Source: Haloechinothrix_A salitolerans
GTDB lineage: Bacteria > Actinomycetota > Actinomycetes > Mycobacteriales > Pseudonocardiaceae
Strand: one strand, 5' to 3'
Length of the DNA stretch: 64,000 bases
NCBI RefSeq assembly: GCF_039544105.1
Contig: NZ_BAABLA010000111.1
Part shown: positions 8,247-17,035 of the stretch, in pieces
Layout: the number at the start of each line of letters is the position of its first letter
Numbering within the stretch: position 1 is the stretch's first letter
Position numbers and translations under genes: made by a program
Notes under the pieces: model-generated
The model's input: only the letters and a program-made list of their open reading frames with translations
What the model was told of the DNA's origin: nothing
Database searches by the model: none

Positions 8247-9935
8247 GTGCACGAGAACGCGCCGCACCGGGGGTCTCCCCCCTACCGACCCCAGCAGCCA
8301 GCCCAACGACCAGCGCCACCGGGACCGCGGGTACCGCGACCAGCGCCGCCAGGGCGAGCGCGGCAACGCCCGGCACGACAGCCGCCAGACACACGGCAAC
8401 CTCCGGCTCAGCAGCCGCCAGGCACACGGCAACCACCCCCACGCCCCCCGCATCCACAGCAACCGCCACGTCGCCCGGAACGGAGCGAGGGGCAGGGGCA
8501 GCAAGCCCCGCCACGCCGACAACCACAACAGCAGCACCGGCAAGCCCCGCAGGGTGGCGAGACGCTCGACCGGAACAGACCCCAGCCGCCACCAGCGCGA
8601 CCCGTGCCGCCGAACGCGGACCCGCCGCCACCAGCGCGCCAGCGCGAGCGCCCCATCGCCGCGGCGCTCGCGCGCTCCAACAACGCGCGAGCGAGCACTA
8701 CCACTCGCGAATGGCGCAATACGGAGACCCAACAGATCCCGGCCATCGAGCCGGACACGGCGGCGTCGAAACAGATCAAGGTCCGCTACGACGAGGAGAA
8801 GCCCGCGACCCGCCTGCGCGAGAAGCGTCTTCGGCTCGACCAGCGCGCGGCCCAGCTCACCAAGGCGACCGTCGGTGTCCTCGCGCTGATCGTTTTCCTC
8901 GCCACGGGCGGCGCCTGGAGTATGAAGACCTGGTACGACTCGACGTTGGAGGAGATCGCGGCCCTCGACGTCAACTCGGCTGACATCAAGGACGCGCCTG
9001 CCCAGCTCGGTGATGAGAACTTCCTCATCGTCGGGTCCGACACGCGGGCGGGCGCCGCGCGAGAAGTGCCCGGCGTACAAGGCGCCAGGTCGGACGCCGT
9101 GATGCTGGCGCACATTCCCGAGGATCGGGATCGCGCCGTCGTGGTGTCGTTCCCGCGTGACCTCGAAGTCACTCGCCCCGCGTGCCAGCGCTGGGATGCG
9201 AGCACCCGCCAGTACAGCGAGGAGGTCGTCCCGGGAGCGCAGCGGGTGAAGCTGAACACCGCGTACGCCGTCGGCGGGCCGCGCTGCGTCACCACACTGG
9301 TTCAGCAGCTCAGCGGCATGCGGATGAACCACTTCGTCGGCATCGACTTCCAAGGCTTCAAAAGCATGGTCGACGCGGTCGGCGGCGTCACGGTCAAGGC
9401 CAACGGCCCCATCGTCGACCAGGAAATGGGCACGATCGCCACGAAAGCCGGTCCGCTGCCGCTCGACGGCACCAAAGCACTGCGGTTCGTGCGCGCGAGG
9501 AAGGTCGAGGGCGACCTAACCTCCGACTACGGCCGGATGGGTCGGCAACAGCAGTTCATCGGCGCACTGCTCCGCAAGGCGATGTCCAATGACGTGCTCA
9601 CCAACCCGAGCAAGTTGACCAGCTTCGTCAACGCGTTCACCGCCGCGACGTACGGCGAGAACATCGGCGTCGACGACATGCTCACGCTGGCGCAGTCGAT
9701 GCGGGGCCTCGATACTGGCTCTATACAGTTCCTCACGTTGCCGACCACCGGCTACTCCAACGAGCGTGGCAACGAGGTGATGATGCGCGAACGCACGGAC
9801 ATGCTGTTCCAGGCGCTGATCAACGACACGCCACTGCCTGGTGAGGAACCAGCGAATAAACAAGACAACGGCGGCCAGGAGACGACGGCGCGAGCGGACG
9901 ACAGCACGCTGCGACAAGGCACGGGCAATCCCTGA
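8247..9935 (+). CDS. LytR-CpsA-Psr (LCP) family cell-wall ligase
   Basis: The 562-residue protein has a long cytoplasmic Pro/Gln/Arg-rich tail (about residues 1-150), one transmembrane helix near residues 207-225, and an extracellular LCP domain (about 255-445). The domain motifs are NFLIVGSDTRAG, RSDAVMLAHI, SFPRDLEV and FVRARKVEGD with GRMGRQQQF. LCP proteins transfer polyprenyl-phosphate-linked polymers such as arabinogalactan or teichoic acid onto peptidoglycan. GTG was preferred over an ATG 15 bp upstream because GGGAGG lies between them. It corresponds to the Rv0822c position of the conserved block. Confidence 0.9.
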   Translation: MHENAPHRGSPPYRPQQPAQRPAPPGPRVPRPAPPGRARQRPARQPPDTRQPPAQQPPGTRQPPPRPPHPQQPPRRPERSEGQGQQAPPRRQPQQQHRQAPQGGETLDRNRPQPPPARPVPPNADPPPPARQRERPIAAALARSNNARASTTTREWRNTETQQIPAIEPDTAASKQIKVRYDEEKPATRLREKRLRLDQRAAQLTKATVGVLALIVFLATGGAWSMKTWYDSTLEEIAALDVNSADIKDAPAQLGDENFLIVGSDTRAGAAREVPGVQGARSDAVMLAHIPEDRDRAVVVSFPRDLEVTRPACQRWDASTRQYSEEVVPGAQRVKLNTAYAVGGPRCVTTLVQQLSGMRMNHFVGIDFQGFKSMVDAVGGVTVKANGPIVDQEMGTIATKAGPLPLDGTKALRFVRARKVEGDLTSDYGRMGRQQQFIGALLRKAMSNDVLTNPSKLTSFVNAFTAATYGENIGVDDMLTLAQSMRGLDTGSIQFLTLPTTGYSNERGNEVMMRERTDMLFQALINDTPLPGEEPANKQDNGGQETTARADDSTLRQGTGNP

Positions 9936-9953
9936 GCCCGTCCTCGCGGCCCC

Positions 9954-9975
9954 GGTTCATCATCGGTTCATCTCA
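9954..9975 (+). promoter_or_regulatory. PHO-box-like direct repeat upstream of phoU
   Basis: Two adjacent 11-nt units, GGTTCATCATC and GGTTCATCTCA, match the actinobacterial PhoP-binding pattern (11-nt direct repeats with a conserved GTTCA core). They lie 42 bp before the phoU start, where a PhoP-activated promoter would be expected. The match is by eye. Confidence 0.7.
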
Positions 9976-10016
9976 CCGCTACGGCGCGGTCGACGCGATC
10001 GACGTACAGTGGGCCC

Positions 10017-10679
10017 ATGCGCGAGGCATATCACGTAGAGCTGGAACGGCTGGCCGACAACCTGGCTGAGATGTGCGGCATGGCCGCGACGGCGATGGAG
10101 CGCGCCACGACGTCGCTTCTCGAGACGAACCTGCCGCTCGCGGAACAGGTCATCAGCGACGACCAGAAGATCGACGATGCCCGTGCCCGCTGCGAGGAAC
10201 AGGCGTACGCCCTGCTCGCCCTGCAGGCCCCCGTCGCGACCGACCTGCGCACCGTGCTCGCCGCGATCCACGCCGCGGAAAGCCTGGAGCGGATGGGTGA
10301 CCTCGCGCTGCACGTCGCGCGCGCGGCGCGCAGGCGACACCCTGAGCCGGTGCTACCGGCGGAGGTCGCGCCGTACTTCGCCGAGATGGGCAAGCTCGCG
10401 GTCCGGCTCGCCAGGCAGGCAGAGGACGTTATTCACACGCGAGATGTCGAGGCCGCCCGTTCCCTCGACATCGCCGACGACGAGATGGACGACATTCACC
10501 GGCACCTCTTCACGGTGATCATGGACAAGAACTGGCAACACGGCGTCGCGGCCGCCGTCGACACCACGTTGCTCGGCCGGTTCTACGAACGCTACGGCGA
10601 TCACGCTGTGTCGGTAGCCAACCGCATGGTTTTCGTCGCCACCGGCAAGATGCCGGGGTACAACTCCGACGAACTCTGA
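10017..10679 (+). CDS. phoU: Phosphate signalling complex protein PhoU
   Basis: The 220-residue protein consists of two PhoU three-helix domains, each with the metal-cluster type motif: E-rich helices with HAAESLERMGDLALHVA in the first and FYERYGDHAVSVANRM in the second. PhoU links the PstSCAB transporter to the SenX3/PhoR-type sensor kinase and keeps the Pho regulon off when phosphate is plentiful. In M. tuberculosis this position is held by phoY2. It is transcribed in the same direction as pstSCAB but ends in its own strong terminator. Confidence 0.95.
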   Translation: MREAYHVELERLADNLAEMCGMAATAMERATTSLLETNLPLAEQVISDDQKIDDARARCEEQAYALLALQAPVATDLRTVLAAIHAAESLERMGDLALHVARAARRRHPEPVLPAEVAPYFAEMGKLAVRLARQAEDVIHTRDVEAARSLDIADDEMDDIHRHLFTVIMDKNWQHGVAAAVDTTLLGRFYERYGDHAVSVANRMVFVATGKMPGYNSDEL

Positions 10680-10692
10680 CAATTATCTTCCC

Positions 10693-10727
10693 ACCCGGTC
10701 ATCTACCGCCAGATGACCGGGTGTTTT
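10693..10727 (+). terminator. Rho-independent terminator of phoU
   Basis: A perfect 12-bp stem (ACCCGGTCATCT / AGATGACCGGGT) with a 6-nt loop is followed by GTTTTTC. It starts 14 bp after the phoU stop codon and separates phoU from the pst operon. Confidence 0.93.
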
Positions 10728-10866
10728 TCGTCGCTCCCCGTTATCACAGCGCGTGGATACCTCACTCCATAGTGCGGCCGGATAGTGTTATCGGGCTCAC
10801 AAAACAAGCGAACACCTGGTAACTTCCACGTGACGTCGACGTGATGACTTCCGCCCGACGCCCGTC

Positions 10867-10888
10867 GTTCGCTTTCCGTTCACTTACA
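10867..10888 (+). promoter_or_regulatory. PHO-box-like direct repeat upstream of pstS
   Basis: GTTCGCTTTCC followed directly by GTTCACTTACA gives two 11-nt units with GTTC cores exactly 11 nt apart, the spacing of actinobacterial PHO boxes. It lies about 95 bp before the pstS start in the 260-bp gap after the phoU terminator, so PhoP control of pstSCAB is expected. Confidence 0.65.
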
Positions 10889-10983
10889 TCGCCCTACCGT
10901 GTCATGTCACCTCCTTAGCGTCCTGCTGCGTGAACGCACACGAGTCGGTTACGCCGACCGCAATACCCCGAAAGAGGTTTATT

Positions 10984-12081
10984 GTGAATCGCTCCACCCT
11001 GAGCCGCATCGTCGCGATGCCGGCAGCGACCGCGATCGCCCTCGGGCTGGCGGCCTGCGGCCCAGCGAACGAGCAAGGCGGCGGCAGCAGCGAGAGCGGG
11101 CTGTCCGGGACGATCAACGGCGCGGGCGCCAGCTCGCAGGAAGCCGCCCAGCAGGCCTGGATCGCAGGCTTCACGAGCGAGAACCCCGACGTCACGATCA
11201 ACTATGACCCGATCGGCTCCGGCGGCGGCCGGGAGCAGTTCGTCGCGGGCGGCACTGACTTCGGCGGCACCGATGCCTACCTGGACGACAAGGAACTCGC
11301 CGGGGCCAAGAAGCGCTGCGGCGAGCTTGTCGAGATCCCCGCGTACGTCTCACCGGTCGCCGTGATCTTCAACCTCGAAGGCGTCGACGAGCTCAACCTC
11401 AAGCCGGACACCATCGCCAAGATCTTCAACCAGAAGATCACGAAGTGGAACGACCCGGCGATCAAGGCGGACAACCCGGAGGCTGAGCTGCCCGACACCA
11501 AGATCACTCCGGTGAACCGCTCCGACGAGTCGGGCACCACCGAGAACTTCGTCGAGTACCTCTCCGCCGCCGCTGGTGACGCCTGGCCGCACGAGGTCAG
11601 CGGTAACTGGCCGGTCTCCGGTGGCGAGGCCGCGCAGGGCACATCGGGCGTCGTGCAGGCCGTCAAGGCTGGCAACGGCACCATCGGCTACGCGGACGCC
11701 AGCCAGGCCGGTGACCTCAGCACGGCGAAGGTCGGCGTCGGCGGCGACTTCGTCGAGTACTCGCCCGAAGCCGCCGCGGCCGTGCTGGACGTCTCCGAGC
11801 GGGTCGAGGGTCGCGGCGAGTACAGCTTCGCCTTCGACCTCGCCCGTGACACGAAGGAAGCGGGCACCTACCCGATCGTGTTGGTCTCCTACGCCCTCGC
11901 CTGCGCGCAGTACGAGGACGCCGAGACCGCCGAGCTGGTGAAGTCCTATCTGTCCTACATGATCAGCGAGGAGGGTCAGCAGACCGCGGCGGAGAACGCG
12001 GGGTCCGCCCCGATCTCGGACTCGCTGCGCGAGAAGGTGACCCCGGCCATCGACGCCATCTCCGCCGGTGGCCAGTCCTGA
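10984..12081 (+). CDS. pstS: Phosphate ABC transporter substrate-binding lipoprotein
   Basis: The 365-residue PstS begins with a lipoprotein signal peptide ending in the lipobox LAAC. The mature protein opens with the phosphate-binding loop region LSGTINGAGASSQEAAQQAW. GSGGGREQFVAGGTDFGGTDA, NRSDESGTTENFVEYL and ALACAQYED complete the PstS fold. It delivers phosphate to PstCA at the membrane surface. The GTG start was chosen over an upstream in-frame codon because GAAAGAGG precedes it at 5 nt and the signal peptide then starts directly. It is the first gene of pstSCAB, with a strong hairpin between it and pstC. Confidence 0.96.
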   Translation: MNRSTLSRIVAMPAATAIALGLAACGPANEQGGGSSESGLSGTINGAGASSQEAAQQAWIAGFTSENPDVTINYDPIGSGGGREQFVAGGTDFGGTDAYLDDKELAGAKKRCGELVEIPAYVSPVAVIFNLEGVDELNLKPDTIAKIFNQKITKWNDPAIKADNPEAELPDTKITPVNRSDESGTTENFVEYLSAAAGDAWPHEVSGNWPVSGGEAAQGTSGVVQAVKAGNGTIGYADASQAGDLSTAKVGVGGDFVEYSPEAAAAVLDVSERVEGRGEYSFAFDLARDTKEAGTYPIVLVSYALACAQYEDAETAELVKSYLSYMISEEGQQTAAENAGSAPISDSLREKVTPAIDAISAGGQS

Positions 12082-12100
12082 CACGCCATCGCTCATGCCA

Positions 12101-12131
12101 CCGGGCGGCCGTCACACTGACGGCCGCCCGG
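12101..12131 (+). terminator. Strong hairpin between pstS and pstC
   Basis: CCGGGCGGCCGTCA pairs perfectly with TGACGGCCGCCCGG around a 3-nt loop, a 14-bp nearly all-GC stem. There is no T-run. In this position, just after a binding-protein gene, such hairpins usually act as partial terminators or RNA-stabilising 3' ends that let the binding protein be made in excess over the membrane components. That role is inferred from position. Confidence 0.75.
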
Positions 12132-12189
12132 CTCATGACCACCGTCAGCGCGCCCTACGGTGGAACCAGACACCACGAAGGGATGGACA

Positions 12190-13161
12190 GTGCCTTCCCC
12201 TGAGCCCGCAACTGAGCCCGCCGCTGAAAAGCCAGCGCCACCCCGCACCAAGGTGAAGGAACGGCCAGGCGATCGCATCTTCTCCCGCCTCTCCACCGGG
12301 GCTGGCGTGCTCATCCTGGCCGTGCTGGCAGGCGTCGCGGCGTTCCTGCTCGTTGAGGCATGGCCAGCGATCATCGCGCCGGCGAACGAAATCCCCGGCG
12401 GCGAAGGCCTTGTCCTCTACATCTGGCCACTGCTGTTCGGCACGCTGCTCTCCGCGTTCTTCGCGCTGCTGATCGCGGCACCGCTCGCAACGAGCATCGC
12501 GCTGTTCATCACGCACTACGCGCCACGCAGGCTCTCGCAAGCACTCGGCTACGTCATCGATCTGCTCGCGGCCATCCCCAGCATCATCTACGGCCTATGG
12601 GGCTTCTTCGTGCTCGCGGACGCGACGAAGGGGCCCACCCGCTGGCTTGCCGAGCACCTCGGTTTCATCCCGCTGTTCGCCGGCCCGCCATCGGCGACCG
12701 GACGCACTATGCTGGTCGCGATCATCGTGCTCGCGGTGATGATTCTACCGATCATCTCCGCCGTCGTCCGGGAGGCGTTCCGGCAGACGCCGAGACTGCA
12801 TGAGGAAGCATCGCTCGCCCTAGGCGCGACGCACTGGGAGATGATCCGCATGGCGGTGCTGCCGTTCGGTCGCTCCGCCATCGTCGGGGCGTCGATGCTC
12901 GGGCTTGGCCGCGCCCTCGGTGAGACCATGGCGGTCGCGATCGTGCTGTCAGTGTCCGGGGGGGTCACGTTCAACCTGATCAGCTCGGGCAACCCGTCGA
13001 CCATCGCCGCCAACATCGCGCTGCAGTTCCCCGAGTCGACCGGGATCGACATCAACGCCCTCATCGCGTCTGGTCTTGTGCTGTTCGCCGTCACGCTCGC
13101 GGTCAACATGCTCGCGCGGGCCATCATCAACCGTCGCCGAGAGTTCTCGGGAGCCAACTGA
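12190..13161 (+). CDS. pstC: Phosphate ABC transporter permease PstC
   Basis: The 323-residue permease has about six transmembrane helices and a 45-residue Pro/Glu-rich cytoplasmic N-terminus. The conserved binding-protein-dependent transport motif region is seen as HEEASLALGATHWEMIRMAVLP, followed by LGLGRALGETMAVA, characteristic of PstC. It forms the channel with PstA. The GTG start follows GAAGGGA. Its stop codon overlaps the pstA ATG by one base, indicating translational coupling. Confidence 0.95.
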   Translation: MPSPEPATEPAAEKPAPPRTKVKERPGDRIFSRLSTGAGVLILAVLAGVAAFLLVEAWPAIIAPANEIPGGEGLVLYIWPLLFGTLLSAFFALLIAAPLATSIALFITHYAPRRLSQALGYVIDLLAAIPSIIYGLWGFFVLADATKGPTRWLAEHLGFIPLFAGPPSATGRTMLVAIIVLAVMILPIISAVVREAFRQTPRLHEEASLALGATHWEMIRMAVLPFGRSAIVGASMLGLGRALGETMAVAIVLSVSGGVTFNLISSGNPSTIAANIALQFPESTGIDINALIASGLVLFAVTLAVNMLARAIINRRREFSGAN

Positions 13162-14240
13162 TGCCGACGTCCACCCCGGAACGCGAGCTCGACCTCGAGT
13201 CCCCGATCGGCGGTCCGCCGCTGGTCCACAGCACGCTGCCCCGCTGGGCGCCGCACATCACGCTCGCTACGGCGATCCTGGCCGGCTTCGCGCTGTTCGG
13301 CATCGGCATCAGCGTCGGGCTCTCCGCCATTGTCGTCGTGCTGCTCTACGGCGTCGCGATCTACTCGTGGTCGCGGCCGGTTGAGGGCGCGCGTAAGGCC
13401 AAGGACCGTGTCGTCACCGCCGTCGTGACGTCGACGTTCCTGCTGGCGCTGCTGCCACTGGTCTCGGTGATCATCACGGTGCTCACCCGAGGGGCGGCGC
13501 GATTCGACATCACGTTCTTCACCCACTCGATGCAGGGCGTCGTCGGTGCGGGCGGCGGCGCGTACCACGCGATCGTGGGCACCCTGATCGTCACCGGCCT
13601 CGCCGCGCTGATCTCGGTGCCGATCGGCATGCTCACCGCGATCTACCTGGTCGAGTACGGCAAGGGCAAACTCGCCCGCGCGATCACGTTCTTCGTCGAC
13701 GTCATGACCGGCATCCCGTCGATCGTCGCTGGTCTGTTCGCGTTCGCGCTGTTCGCGCTGTTCTTCGGACCGGGCATCCGCCTCGGCATCATGGGTGCCA
13801 TCGCGCTGAGCGTGCTGATGATCCCGGTGGTCGTGCGCTCAACCGAGGAGATGCTCAAGCTGGTACCCAACGAACTGCGCGAAGCCGCGTACGCGCTGGC
13901 GGTGCCGAAGTGGCGGATGATCGTCAAGGTGGTGCTGCCGACGGCGCTGGCAGGGATCGCAACGGGCGTAACGCTGGCCATCGCCCGCATCATCGGCGAG
14001 ACGGCACCACTGCTGATCACACTGGGCGCCACGACGGGCACCAACTTCAACCCGTTCGACGGAAGAATGGCGACACTGCCGGTGTTCTCCTACTACGAGT
14101 ACGTCAACCCAGGCATCCCGCCGGAGCCGTCACTGCAACGAGCATGGACAGCGGCCCTCGTCCTCATCATCATTGTGATGGTGCTCAATCTCGTTGCCCG
14201 CCTCATCTCACGCCTTTTCGCCCCCAAGACCCGCAGCTGA
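13161..14240 (+). CDS. pstA: Phosphate ABC transporter permease PstA
   Basis: The 359-residue permease contains the core six-helix transport domain with IYLVEYGKG, FVDVMTGIPSIVAGLF and ELREAAYALAVPKWRMI (the ATPase-contact loop), then ARIIGETAPLLITLG. It is some 60 residues longer than a minimal PstA because of an N-terminal segment with two additional hydrophobic stretches (about residues 30-70). It partners PstC and is driven by PstB. It overlaps pstC by one base and precedes pstB by 26 bp. Confidence 0.95.
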   Translation: MPTSTPERELDLESPIGGPPLVHSTLPRWAPHITLATAILAGFALFGIGISVGLSAIVVVLLYGVAIYSWSRPVEGARKAKDRVVTAVVTSTFLLALLPLVSVIITVLTRGAARFDITFFTHSMQGVVGAGGGAYHAIVGTLIVTGLAALISVPIGMLTAIYLVEYGKGKLARAITFFVDVMTGIPSIVAGLFAFALFALFFGPGIRLGIMGAIALSVLMIPVVVRSTEEMLKLVPNELREAAYALAVPKWRMIVKVVLPTALAGIATGVTLAIARIIGETAPLLITLGATTGTNFNPFDGRMATLPVFSYYEYVNPGIPPEPSLQRAWTAALVLIIIVMVLNLVARLISRLFAPKTRS

Positions 14241-14266
14241 GCGGCACGACCGGAGAAGGAAGCACA

Positions 14267-15046
14267 GTGGCCAAGCGCATCGAGGTCAAGGATCTCGACA
14301 TCTACTACGACAAGTTCCTCGCCGTGCAGGGCGTGTCGATGACGATCGAGCCGAGGTCGGTCACCGCGCTTATCGGGCCGTCCGGCTGCGGCAAGTCGAC
14401 GTTTCTGCGCTCGCTGAACCGGATGCACGAGCTGGTACCCAACGCGCGGGTTGAGGGCACCGTCGTCATGGACGACCAGGACCTCTACGGCCCGAACGTC
14501 GACCCGGTGAGCGTGCGACGGCAGGTCGGCATGGTGTTCCAGCGGCCGAACCCGTTCCCCACGATGTCGATCTACGAGAACGTCGCGGCTGGCCTGCGGC
14601 TGAACAACTCCCGTATCGGCAAGCGCGACCTTGACGACCTCGTCGAGCGCTCGCTGCGGTCGGCGAACCTGTGGAACGAGGTCAAGGACCGACTGAACAA
14701 ACCGGGCTCGGGGCTCTCAGGCGGGCAGCAGCAACGACTGTGCATCGCGCGCGCCATCGCGGTGCAGCCGGACGTGCTGCTGATGGACGAGCCGTGCTCC
14801 GCGCTCGACCCGATCTCGACGCAGGCGATCGAAGACCTGATCAACGAGCTGAAGGCCGACTACACGATCGTCATCGTCACCCACAACATGCAGCAGGCCG
14901 CGCGTGTCAGCGACACCACGGGATTCTTCAACCTGCAAGGCGTCGGCCAGCCGGGGCAGCTCGTGGAGATCGACGACACGACGAAGGTCTTCTCCACTCC
15001 GAGCAACCAAGCGACAGAGGACTACATCTCGGGTCGCTTCGGGTAG
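14267..15046 (+). CDS. pstB: Phosphate ABC transporter ATP-binding protein
   Basis: The 259-residue ATPase has Walker A GPSGCGKST, Q-loop VGMVFQRPNPFP, signature LSGGQQQRLCIARAIA, Walker B VLLMDEPCSALDP and switch His in IVTHNMQQA. FPTMSIYENVAAGL and the NRMHEL region are typical of PstB. It energises phosphate import through PstCA. The GTG start has GAGAAGGA upstream. Its stop TAG falls inside a 12-bp palindrome that also covers the stop of the convergent mshD gene. Confidence 0.97.
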   Translation: MAKRIEVKDLDIYYDKFLAVQGVSMTIEPRSVTALIGPSGCGKSTFLRSLNRMHELVPNARVEGTVVMDDQDLYGPNVDPVSVRRQVGMVFQRPNPFPTMSIYENVAAGLRLNNSRIGKRDLDDLVERSLRSANLWNEVKDRLNKPGSGLSGGQQQRLCIARAIAVQPDVLLMDEPCSALDPISTQAIEDLINELKADYTIVIVTHNMQQAARVSDTTGFFNLQGVGQPGQLVEIDDTTKVFSTPSNQATEDYISGRFG

Positions 15047-15056
15047 TTGATCAACT
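15045..15056. repeat. 12-bp palindrome across convergent pstB/mshD stops
   Basis: AGTTGATCAACT is a perfect palindrome spanning the pstB TAG and the mshD TGA, which are only 4 bp apart. The same core recurs at both ends of the large inverted repeat near 51.6 kb. A short palindrome cannot act as a strong terminator, so read-through of the two transcripts is likely. Confidence 0.6.
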
Positions 15057-15959
15057 CTCGTACTGCACCGCCGTCGACTCGGTGTCGAAACCGAGCTTGC
15101 GGTAGACAGCGATAGCGGCGGGGTTGTCGCCTTCGACATAGAGGATCACCTTCGGCAGTCCCTGCTCACGCAAGTAGGCCAGGCCCGCGATGGTCAGCGC
15201 CGTGCCGAGGCCTGTGCCCTGCGCCGCGGGGTCGACGCCGACGACGTACACCTCGCCGGTGGGCCGCGAGTCACGTTCCGGTCCAGGTGGGTGCACCTTG
15301 GTCCAGTGAAAGCCGAGGAGTTTCCCGGAACGTTCCGCGAGAAAGAAACCGTCCGCGTCGAACCAGTCCTCCCGCTCGGCGGCCACGAGGTCATCGACGG
15401 TCATCGCTCCCTGCTCCGGATGCCAGGAGAACGCGCGGGCGTTGACGTCGACGACCGCCTGTTCGTCCTTACCGGGCTGGAACGTCCGGATTCGCACGCC
15501 GTCTGGCGGTGTTGGCTCGGTGAGCCGCAGGTCCGACGCGGCGGCACCCATGATGAGCAACTCCCGGACGCGGGTAAACCCAGCGCGGACGGCAAGCTTC
15601 GCGGCATCCGGGTGGTCGGCATGCGACCAGGCACGCACGGTTCCGCCGGGCGTGCGCGCCGCCTTCATGACGACGTCGAGCAGTGCGGAGCCGTGGCCCT
15701 GGTCGCGGTGCTCCGGGTGCACTATCAGCTCGATGACCTGCCGACCAAAGGCGTCGCCCTCGGTGTCGAGGTGGGCGTATCCGATGAGCTCGTCGCCACG
15801 GTAACCGAGCAGGTGCCGCCCACCGGCGAACTCGGCAGGCAGCGGCCCGGTCGTGGTGATCGAGGGCCAGCCGTCGGTCGCGCGCGCGGCGAGCAGCAGC
15901 GCACGGACGTCCTCGGTGCGGGCTTCGTCAAGCGTGTCGAACCAGCGGGGAGTAAGCAC
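15051..15959 (-). CDS. mshD: Mycothiol synthase
   Basis: The 302-residue protein consists of two tandem GNAT acetyltransferase domains, as in MshD. The N-terminal half carries IELIVHPEHRDQGHGSALL, and the C-terminal half carries EVYVVGVDPAAQGTGLGTAL (acetyl-CoA loop) and ILYVEGDNPAAIAVYRKLGF. MshD acetylates Cys-GlcN-Ins in the last step of mycothiol synthesis, the actinobacterial counterpart of glutathione. The start is GTG. It lies 84 bp downstream of glnR on the same strand, as Rv0819 beside Rv0818 in M. tuberculosis. Confidence 0.96.
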   Translation of the reverse strand: MLTPRWFDTLDEARTEDVRALLLAARATDGWPSITTTGPLPAEFAGGRHLLGYRGDELIGYAHLDTEGDAFGRQVIELIVHPEHRDQGHGSALLDVVMKAARTPGGTVRAWSHADHPDAAKLAVRAGFTRVRELLIMGAAASDLRLTEPTPPDGVRIRTFQPGKDEQAVVDVNARAFSWHPEQGAMTVDDLVAAEREDWFDADGFFLAERSGKLLGFHWTKVHPPGPERDSRPTGEVYVVGVDPAAQGTGLGTALTIAGLAYLREQGLPKVILYVEGDNPAAIAVYRKLGFDTESTAVQYES

Positions 15960-16043
15960 ACGCCCACGCTACCGGTGGGCCGCGGGTGCCGCGTGGCGCC
16001 GGGAACGGGGGACACGACGTCGGAGGGGCCAGGCGTCGCGGAC

Positions 16044-16826
16044 CTACCGTGAGGTCAGCGAGCGAAGGGCCGCGTCGAACCGGTCCTCGGTGCGGGCGGG
16101 TTCGCGGCGCTCGGCGCGCACCGAATCGTCCTGACGCTGCGACTGCGTCGATTTGGCGGGCCGCTCGAACTTGTACCCAACGTTGCGGACGGTTCCGATC
16201 ATTTGCTCGTGCTCGGGACCGAGCTTGGCTCGCAGCCGCCGCACGTGGACGTCGACGGTGCGGGTGCCACCGAAGAAGTCGTAGCCCCAGACCTCCTGCA
16301 GCAGTTGGGCACGGGTGAAGACCCGGCCAGCGTGCTGCGCGAGGTACTTGAGCAGCTCGAACTCCTTGTAGGTCAGCTCAAGGGTGCGCTTGCGGAGCTT
16401 GGCGGTGTAGGTGGCCTCGTCGATGACGAGATCGCCGACCCGAAGCTCGGCGTCAGCCTGCGAGGGAGCACCTTCGCGAGTGGTAGCCAGCCGCAGCCGA
16501 GCGTCGACCTCGGCGGGCCCCGCGGTGGGCAGCATGATGTCGTCAACTCGCCATTCGGCGGTAACCGCGACGAGCCCACCCTCGGACACCACGACGATCA
16601 CCGGTACGGAGTCATCGTCGCCGGCACTGGAAAGCAAACGGCACAGGCTCTTGGCGGACGCCAGATCCTGCCGAGCGTCGACCACGATCACGTCGCGGTG
16701 ACCCGCGTCGAGCAACGCGGTAACCTCGGGCGTGCGAACCCGAACCGAGTGCGGAAGCAGCCCGAGAGCAGGGAGCACCGATGACGCGTCGGACTCCGTC
16801 GTGAGAACGAGCAGTTCCATACTCAT
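16044..16826 (-). CDS. glnR: GlnR-type winged-helix response regulator
   Basis: The 260-residue protein has an atypical receiver domain (about residues 1-115, with VIVVDARQDLASAKSLCRLL) and an OmpR/PhoB winged helix (about 130-228). The winged helix holds LTYKEFELLKYLAQHAGRVF, the recognition helix TRTVDVHVRRLRAKLG and the wing IGTVRNVGYKF. The match to mycobacterial and Amycolatopsis GlnR is very close in the DNA-binding half. GlnR is the main nitrogen regulator of actinobacteria and acts without a partner kinase. A basic, probably disordered tail of about 30 residues follows. It is divergent from lmeA. Confidence 0.95.
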   Translation of the reverse strand: MSMELLVLTTESDASSVLPALGLLPHSVRVRTPEVTALLDAGHRDVIVVDARQDLASAKSLCRLLSSAGDDDSVPVIVVVSEGGLVAVTAEWRVDDIMLPTAGPAEVDARLRLATTREGAPSQADAELRVGDLVIDEATYTAKLRKRTLELTYKEFELLKYLAQHAGRVFTRAQLLQEVWGYDFFGGTRTVDVHVRRLRAKLGPEHEQMIGTVRNVGYKFERPAKSTQSQRQDDSVRAERREPARTEDRFDAALRSLTSR

Positions 16827-17035
16827 CGCCGCACCGCCTTGTCTCGCTGGCTTCCACCGAACCTACTCTCGGGACCTGACCCGGTACGCCGAGCGCCGGT
16901 TTCGTAAGAGAATAGCGGGTGACCAGCCAGTACACACCCGACAAGAAAGCTGCATCACAGAAACGGCTGAGCGCGCACCGCGATGTGCGCACGGGGAGGC
17001 GCAGCGAAACACGCGAGTGAGCAGAGGGAGAGCGA

